From the NCBI RefSeq assembly GCF_028769735.1, contig NC_088179.1, forward strand, positions 5,836,001 to 5,900,000: DNA of 64,000 bases, read 5' to 3'. The stretch comes from Zonotrichia leucophrys gambelii (lineage: Eukaryota; Chordata; Aves; Passeriformes; Passerellidae). Position numbers and translations under genes: made by a program. This document shows positions 26,901 through 35,900 of this stretch, piece by piece. The notes under the pieces were generated by a model, which saw only the letters and a list, made by a program, of their open reading frames with translations, did no database searches and was not told where the DNA came from. Numbering within the stretch: the stretch's first letter is position 1; the number at the start of each line of letters is the position of its first letter.

Positions 26901-29900
26901 CCACCTCACTGTGCCCCCCTCCTCTGTGGGACACCAACCCTGCCAAGCTGCAGACCACAGCCAGGTGAAAGGTGAGAAGGATGTTTCTGGCTTGTACCAA
27001 TATCCAGTGCTTTTATTAAGCACAGAAAAACTTCTAAAGGACAAACTCCCAGGCCTGAACAACCACCAGTCAGGAAATAACTTCATGTGAAAAATACTGC
27101 ACTTTCAAAGCCCACTGGTTTCAAATCATGTGTAAAAAAAAAAAAAAAAAGCAACAAACAAGCAGATTTTGAATATTTCTGGCCTCAAAATCCTTTTCTG
27201 CAAGAAAGCAGGGCTCCAGGAGGTTGGACAAACTACAAGAGAAAGCTCATTTGGTTTCATATTTGTTATGACTAAGAACTGACAAAGGATTTCCAAGACT
27301 CCTGATAAGATTATAGATTTATTTTTCTGCATGCTGTTTGAGATGAGAGAGAGCAGACATATAAGCAGCTCAAGAACTGTTCTCATTTGTTGGCAGCATT
27401 CATGAACATCATTTTTATTCATCTTGAAGGAGGAATGGATGGCAAGGGAGAGTCTGAGCAAACACCACTGTTGTGAACTCCAGAGGAATTGGCACCAAAG
27501 AGCAACACCTCCATGCCACTGAGGGAAGGAGCAAAGTGAAATATTCCTGAACAGAAACCACTCTAAAGGACAGAAAGCTGAGGGTGGAAATCCAGCACCA
27601 CTTGTCCTCACAATCCTGTGATTCAAGGGAGGGGGTCAGCAGACAAATGCTGGGTGTATTTTCTTTCCAGAACAACCCAAGTGTTCTCCCAGATTAGCTG
27701 GCTGTGCTGTGACCTGGACATCCAAAATAAACACACAGAACACCGTGGGCACAAGAGCAGCTGTACACCACAGGTAACATCACCTTCCCTGCAGGAAATC
27801 TTGCCCTTCAGGTCAAGCCCAGCCTGAGCTAGAACTCCAGAGCAGCTCCTCACTCCACTGCACCCTGGACCAGCCACAGCTTTGTCCAGCAGCCCCCTGC
27901 CCTGCCAGGGAAGGGACAGCAACTGAAGCTGAAAAACCACAGGAAGCAAAATCCCTCCTGGCTATAAAACAGGGAGAAGGGTATTTGTCCTGGCTGCTGA
28001 CATTTAATATGTAGAAATAATGAGGCAGAAACAGAGATGCAGATCCCTTGAGGGCTCTGAAACCTGTGGAGAGGCTTCCCAAAGGAACTCCAAGGCCAAG
28101 CCCTCTCAAGCATTTTTAATAGCACAGAGACTGAACCGTTCCTTGTGTTCATTTGGACACAGAGCATGTTCCACATCGATGGAAATAGGCTCCAAAACTC
28201 TTACAACCTGTCCTGGTTTCCTCCCTCTTGGATCTGGGATTGGATTCACTGGACTGGAATCCTGAGGCTGCCCACAGAACAACCAGCCTGGTGTGCAGGA
28301 AGCACAAGGGGCGGGGAGCTGAGCAGGGGCCTCCCCACAGCTCCAGAGTGGCCCTCTGAGAGCCAGAAGGGATGGAAAAACCACCCTGGCTGTGGAGGCT
28401 GCTGAGGGGGCCTGAGCACAGCACTGGGAGAGAGCTCTGGGCTGGATAACAACACAGGGAAGAATTTCTGCATTTGCTTCCTGCGAGACACAGACTGCAC
28501 TGAGCCTTAGCTGGAACCTGTGCCAATCCCTTTCCATCAGAGCCCACCAAAGCTCAGGACACCAGGCAGAAGGAGAAATGAACAGCCCAACACAGAGCAA
28601 ACCATGCTCAGGCACAGGACAGGACATGGAAAGTGCTGGGAAACCAAGGGATTGAAGAGAAGGTGAAGGTACATGACCACGAACAGGACTCACCAGATGT
28701 CCACCTTCTCGGAGACGGGCTCGTTCCGTATCACCTCCGGGGCCATCCACGCCACCGTCCCCGCAAAGGACATCTTGGTACTCTTGTCACTGAGCTCTTT
28801 AGATGTACCAAAATCTGAAATCTTTACTGCATCTGTGTGTGTAACCAAAACACTAGAAAAAGGAAAAAAAAAAAGTCATCACTACTTTGTGATTTTTCTT
28901 ACACCACAACAGCCACAGGAGTAAATCTCCTCTTAATCAACACAGCCTGTTGATGAGGTCACACTGCTCACAAGTGCAGTACACAAGAAAATATTTTGTA
29001 TTTTCCCCAATAAAAGCTCTCACTCTCTTTTGGGTGGTTGTGTTTTGTGCCTTAAATGCATTTCTTAATGCTACAAGTCAAAAATCAATCTCAATAAAAC
29101 TGTAAATTAACAAGTAACTAAGGATCCAGAGGCAAAGCTGTACCTTAAACTGTGCTGCAAATCATCTAAAAGCATTATCTTAATGCACTGTCACAGACTA
29201 AAGAAGTAATAAACATCTAGGGAATAAGAATATAAAGAAGTCAGAACATTTTAGTCAGAAAGCAACAGAGAAATGAGGAAGACACATTGCAGAAAACCAG
29301 GGAAATAATAGGAGAATAAAAAGGAAAACTAAAAAGGCAGCAGGCAACAGAATACCCCACTTTCCAAAAAGACCAGATATTGTAAGACCATTAAATATTT
29401 CCTGACTGCTATTTATCATGGAAGATACCAGTAAAATTTCCACTCTTAAGTGCCAACAAGTTGCAATAGTTTTACTGTCATTAGTTTTGAGTCAATGTGG
29501 AACAAAAAATAATAGAGCCTTTTGACCAAACTTTAAACTATTTCTCAAGAAAAGGATAAAATAGCCCCAACCAAGGGATGTTTAAGCAGCTGAGACTCAC
29601 TTTGGTGACCTGAAGAACCACAACTGGGGGATGTTTAACTTTGGTGACTTGAGGAACCCAAACTAAGGGATGTTTAAGCAGCTGAGACTCACTTTGGTGA
29701 CTTGAGGTCTCGATGGATGATTTTGTGGAGGTGCAGGTAGTTCATGCCGCTGGCAATCCCCGTGGACCAGTCCACCAGCAGGCGCGGGGTGACCTTCCTG
29801 CCGGCGCGCAGGACCTCGTAGAGCTGCCCGTGGGCACAGTACTCCATGATGATGCAGTAGCACGGGGCCTGGGTGCAAACTCCCCTGGCAAAGACAGCAC

Positions 29901-32900
29901 ACAGTGAGCAGCAGCAGACAGACAACTGGACAGGAAGGGTGGCCACCACAAGGGTCACAACCTACTTAAAGGCGATGATGTTGGGGTGCTTGAGCTTCCG
30001 CAGGTGCTTGATGTCGGTCTCGTTCTGGTCCCTCACCTTCTTGATGGCCACCTCCTCTGCGCGGAACTTGCCCAGGAACACGGCGCCCTGAGCCCCGCTG
30101 CCCAGCCACTGCAGCTCCGAGATCTCCTCAAAGGGCACCTCCCACGTGTCTGGGAAACAACGGGATAAGGGAAAAGGTCAAGAACATGGAAGCTGTCAGA
30201 GCACACCAGGGCAGCAGCTGCCACCTCCTGCGCCACACGGTGGGCTCTTCTGGAGGGAGCAGGTGACATCTTCTGCCTCACACTGCATGTACTCAGCCCC
30301 AACAACCCTGTTAGCCACCTCCAGCCTGCTCACTCCCATCCTTGCAGCTTTTTCCCCACCCTGCTAACCACTTGTGTGAGCCACTCCAGCTTGGCAAGCA
30401 GCAATTTACCATACCAGGGACCCTGGACTGTTGGGAATTTAGTTGCTAGAGAATGGAAAAGTACAAAACCGTGGCTAATTCCAAGTCTTGCACCTGTGTA
30501 GATAGCGTGTCTTTGAAGCCTAGCTGTTGTAAGATAACAAACAGTGAAAGAGACATGAGAAAAGAGAGATGTAACCCCTAAAGAATGAGGAAGAGTTCAT
30601 GGTATAGTTTAACCAATAGATTGCTTGGCTTACAGAATATTCATAAGCTCATTATTTGCTGTATAAGTGTTTGGTACTTTCTTCAATAAACTGGACCTGA
30701 AGGACCTGAGGGACCGGGACCGGACCTGAGGGCCTGTGATGAACCAACTGGTGTCCTAGTCCCCTTCCTTCAACACTGGACTGGCAATTTTGGGAGGAGA
30801 TCCTCTACCCCAACACTGAATAAAGCGAGTGACTCCACTGAAAAGCATAGATTAGAAGAAACATTTAACATTCACAAGTGATATAAAAATATTGAGGGTC
30901 TTTTTCATTCCCTGAAATAAATAAAAATAGGAAATGAAAGTCAGAGGTGGCAGGCTGTAAAACACCAGGGCAGCAACCACCAAGATAGCCAACACAAAGC
31001 ATATCAAGCACCAGCAGCAGGCACAGAAATAGGCCCTTCCCACAACAACATCGTGTATATCAATGTCAAACAGGCAAAACAACCTTAAGCAATTCCTTCT
31101 CTTTGGCACCCACACACATTTGTAGGGATAGTGCTGGAGAGGTCCAGTGACACTGTATAAACTGCTTCAATAGAACTGCACCCATCAGAACAGAAAGCCC
31201 TGTTCCCTGTCAGTCACCTTGAAATTACCTTAAATCTCAGAAACAGCAGGATAAAAGGCAGGCAACTGTTTATTTACTGTAATTCAATAAAGATCTACAT
31301 TTGGAGAATAAATTATTTAGCAGCAAACCCAGCAAGTAACCCACTGCTTTCTGAAATAAAAGGAAGTCACACCTGTACAGATCTCTGTTTCAGATGACTC
31401 ATCCAGACTCGGAGCCTTTGGGACGCTCCCAGGGCTGCAGCTGGGATTATGTCAAAGTGTCCATTCTAGATACTGTTATCACTGAAGGCAAACTTGTATA
31501 TCCCAACTGTGAACCGGCTGATCCCAGTTCAAAGCTTCCCCTGGGATCATCCTGGGACAGACAGGCAGGGGCTGCTGCCTCCTGTTGAGTGAGTGCTCCC
31601 CAGGCACGGCCATGGAAAAGCTGCTCTCCCCCAGAGCCAGGCCCCAGCACTCCTCCTGCTCACTGAACTAAAAACAAAAACATTGCTTATTTCCAGCAGA
31701 AATTCCCTGCCCTTGGCAGGGCAGAGTTCAACCCCCAGCACATGTTCCTTCCCAGACACAAGGCTATTTTCCATACTCATGGATCTGCTCACAGCTCTGA
31801 ACATAAACTGGCATTTACATCTTTGGACATTTAAACACTAAAAGATTTTAAATAAAGAAAATAATTAGATCATTAATAAAATTCATTCATTCATGATTAA
31901 ATCAAGAAGATTTGTATTTCTATTTAATTCACACATGCATCACTTCTAAAAGGAGGTGGCAAAAAGAGGTGATTTTTGTGCATGTTGATGAATAGCATTT
32001 TTATATGGGCAACATCAAAACTATTCTGTTGTACTAAAATAGCTGTTTCTTTCATAGAATCGTGGAATGGACTGGGGGGAAGGGATCTAAAAGCCACAGG
32101 CAGGGACATCTTCCACTGTCCCAGGGTGCTCCAAGCCCCATCCAGCCTGGCCTTGGACACTCCCAGGGATCCAGGGGCAGCCACAGCTGCTCTGGGCACC
32201 CTGTGCCAGGGCCTCAGCACCCTCACAGGGAACAATTTCTCCCAAATATCCCATCTATCCCTGCCCTCTGGCAGTGGGAAGCCATTCCCCATTGTCCAGA
32301 GTCTCCTTCCATCCTTACCTGTGGGAAAGTCTGTCTTTCCTGTCCAGGACACAGAACACTGACATTCATTTCCATGAGGCATTTACAGTTTGTGAGCACT
32401 AATGGATAACTGTATCCCCTTGGAAGCCTAGTTTGCTCTCAGTATTGCCTATCAGGTAATATTACCTTCCTCTAATATTCCCTCTACAATGGCAAAGGCT
32501 GAGAGAGGCTGTAAAGAAAGTAAGCAAAAGTTCATGTGGTTCTTTCTGCAAAGTCATCTCGTGTTTATTTTGGAACACAGATGCTCTCCCATATCCCACC
32601 TACATCCTGGTTGTCAGGGGCACAATTCAGGAAAGAGGTTTCAGTGTAGTGACAGTGAAATATCCCACATCTTGGGGAATATCAAGAAGAACAAAGAGCC
32701 AAACCACAGGTAACATACAGTGCAGCAGTCAGACTCTTCTGGGCCCTAAGAAACCAGTGGGATACTTCCCCTAAATAAATTAGAGTGTAATAGCAGCAGG
32801 AATTGCACCAGAACTTGCGTTTCTGAGGTGATTAAGAACCATTTGAGTAGAATGATGAGAATCTATTTCCCATGGGGAAGAAACGCAGGAGCAGCCTGAG

Positions 32901-35900
32901 CCATTGAACCAATCTCTTTGGAGGAAGCTTTTCCCAGCACTGGCTGCTCTCCAGCACTGGCACTGTGACAAGAAGCATCTCTGGTTTACATAGACCCCCT
33001 CTGACAGGCACCTTGCTCTCCAGGTAGACACTAAAACTCAAACTCTCACAATGATGGTAAACACACAACTTGTGAAAGGGAAGGTGAAGCAGCTCCTGGA
33101 GATAGTTTCTTAATCCAAAGGAAATGGCTGGAAGTCTAATGAGTCTCTAGGAAACACAAACAAGTCTTGCTTTAAAGTGCTGGAGTCCCACAATCCCAAT
33201 TAAATAACTGGTAGATGCAAATTAAAGAACTGAGTGTGTCTCCCTGAAAGCACTCACCAGCAGCCTTTAGAAATCAGGGTAAACCACTGGAAAAACATAG
33301 GAAGGAGGGATTTTATGGGTCAAACCCCAAGTACTTAAACCCCAGATAATCAGCTGGCACTGAACAATACAAAAGCAAATATTCCCCACAGGAATGACTC
33401 CTCACCAAGCAGCGATTGGCATCACTTGGTCAACCAGCACAGAGCCTGTGGCAGCTCCCAGCTGACCAAGGCTCTGCCCAGCCCGTGTCCTGCAGGGAAG
33501 GACAGACACATCCCTCTTTTTGACCATTTGGGTGTCAGGAAGGACACTCAAGCAGTAATTTCTACAAGAAGATAATGCAGAATCATTTAAAAGCTGTTCT
33601 TATCTTTTCCCTCTTTCACCAAGTCACAGCCAAAGCTTCACAGACAATATGGGCTCAAGGACATGAAACCTATTTGTCTTTTACTACTTGCAACCACAAC
33701 CCCACCACCATGTCCCAAAGCATGGCCTGCAGGGCAGCCAAAGCAGGTGGGCTGGGACACCAGGGAGCAGCAGAAAGTACCACAAAGCACCTGCAGGCAA
33801 CATAAAATGGTTTGGGTTGGAAAAGATCTTAAAGCCCATTCCCTTCCTCCCCCTGCCATGGCAGGGACACCTTCCACTATCCCAGGTGGCTCCAAGCCCC
33901 ATCCAGCCTGGCCTTGGACACTTCCAGGGATGCAGGGGCAGCCACAGCTTCTCTGGGCACTCTGTGCCAGGGCCTCAGCACCCTCACAGGGAAGGATTTC
34001 TTCCTAATCTAATCTTAATTAGTTTAAAACCACTCCCCCTTGCCCTGTCACTACTTCCCCCTGTAAAAAGTCATTCCCTCTCTTTTATAAACCCTGGGGA
34101 GCCACATGGCTGCAGATCCAAACTGGGCTCCCACCCCTGCTGTTGATTCAGCCCAACAAAAAGGATTACTCCAGGATGAGGCTTTAAGTAGTTGTCTCAT
34201 AAAGAAGGGGGGAAAAAAATCATCTGCACAGATCCATGGCAGCAGCCCAAAGCTGTAAAGCAGCTCCCAGGGAAATGAAAAGCCACCACAATCCTCTCCC
34301 TGCTGCTGAAAGAGTCCCAGACATTTCTTCAGCCACACAGCACTTGCACAAACACAATCCATGCATCCTCTGTGCTCTTGCTAAAAGACAGCAAAAATAA
34401 AAATAATCACATACATCAGTTAGTGAACTGCTGGCTTGTATGTAGCTGATGAAATGCACACAAAGATGATTTTCTGGTGGCAAGAAGCAAGAATGAGATC
34501 ATCTGGAAAAGAGAACATGAATATTCTCACAAAATCCTCAAGTTTCAGCACAGAAGCAGTTTGAAAAGGTTTATCCTTGGGTAACAGAAGTGTAGTACTG
34601 CCATCAGGGTAACAGATGTCATCAAAACAAGACAATAGAGGAGCTCCAGAAGAAAAAATAAATTTTTTTTAAATCTTCTTTTCACTCCCCTTTTCTAACA
34701 ATGAAGACACTGAAAATGCAGCTCAACCACACAGCTCCATATAGCTGATCCCAATTAATCCTCAGCCTTACCACATCTGTAGCCAGTTCAAATCTGCCCT
34801 TTTAGAGGAGCCTGATGCCAGCAGCAAACAGCAGAGTGCCCCTGGGTGTGTGGCTCTGAACATGCTCCCACCACAGGGAGCAGCACGACCCCCTGTGCAC
34901 AGGAACGAGCTCTGTGTGCACCCTCCAGCCCCAGCTGCTCCTTTTCATTCATTAGTGCTTCCATCTTTTAGTTTGGTGTGTGAGTGTCCCCTGTGGGTCA
35001 CCAGAGCACAGACTGCACTGTGGGCTCCAGTGCAGCTGCTGGCCCTGCTCTATGGAAATGGGATCTCTCTAACCCACAATCCCAAAGCCACCACTCTGAG
35101 GTGACAGGGACACACCAGTACAGGAGGGCTCAGAGACAGCAGTGGGGACAGGTGTGGGACACACAGAGAATTGCTGGGAGTGGCCACTGCCACTCTACAC
35201 CTGTGGCCTTCCCTTACTGAGCATCCAACCCAAAGCACTGTCACACAGGCACTGCCCAATGCCTGCTCTGAATGCCATCTGACTGCTCAGAACCTCCTTT
35301 TCCTTCCCAAGGGAGACTCCCCACCCAGACAGCCCTTCCAAAACTGTTCACCCTTCGTGCAATCACCCCAGCAGCCTTAATTCCCCAGGGAACTTTCTGT
35401 CACTGTTATTATTTATAGTCTGAACCACAAGTGCCACACTGAATTTACAACACGCAAACAAAACACAACCAACTGTGCCAGAGAATTACAAAGCAAGCAA
35501 ACCCTTGCACAGAGAACTGCTGTTCAGGAGACACCTGGAATGTAGAGATGCATTTCCTGCTTGCTTATGAACTGGAAACAACTGACTCTAGGAAGCCGAT
35601 TTCAAGGCAAATTCATCCAACACGTTATTTAACAGCTCTGTTCCCTCATATTAGGAGCTGCTCCCTATCCCTCTGGGGTTTAGATTTGAACCACTCAGAC
35701 AGGTTTCTGACCTTGTATCTTATAATTTGTCAGTGCCAAAAAGCCATTTGATTATTACTGAGTGATGCTCAAAAGAGACTTTGCCCCATGGTACTGCAGT
35801 GGCCAGGCTGTTCCCATTTTCCATAAGCCTCAACCATTTCAGCTCCTTAATTCTAATGACAGCTTGCTCCTTTCCCATCTGCCACCTCCCTCCCCCTGTG

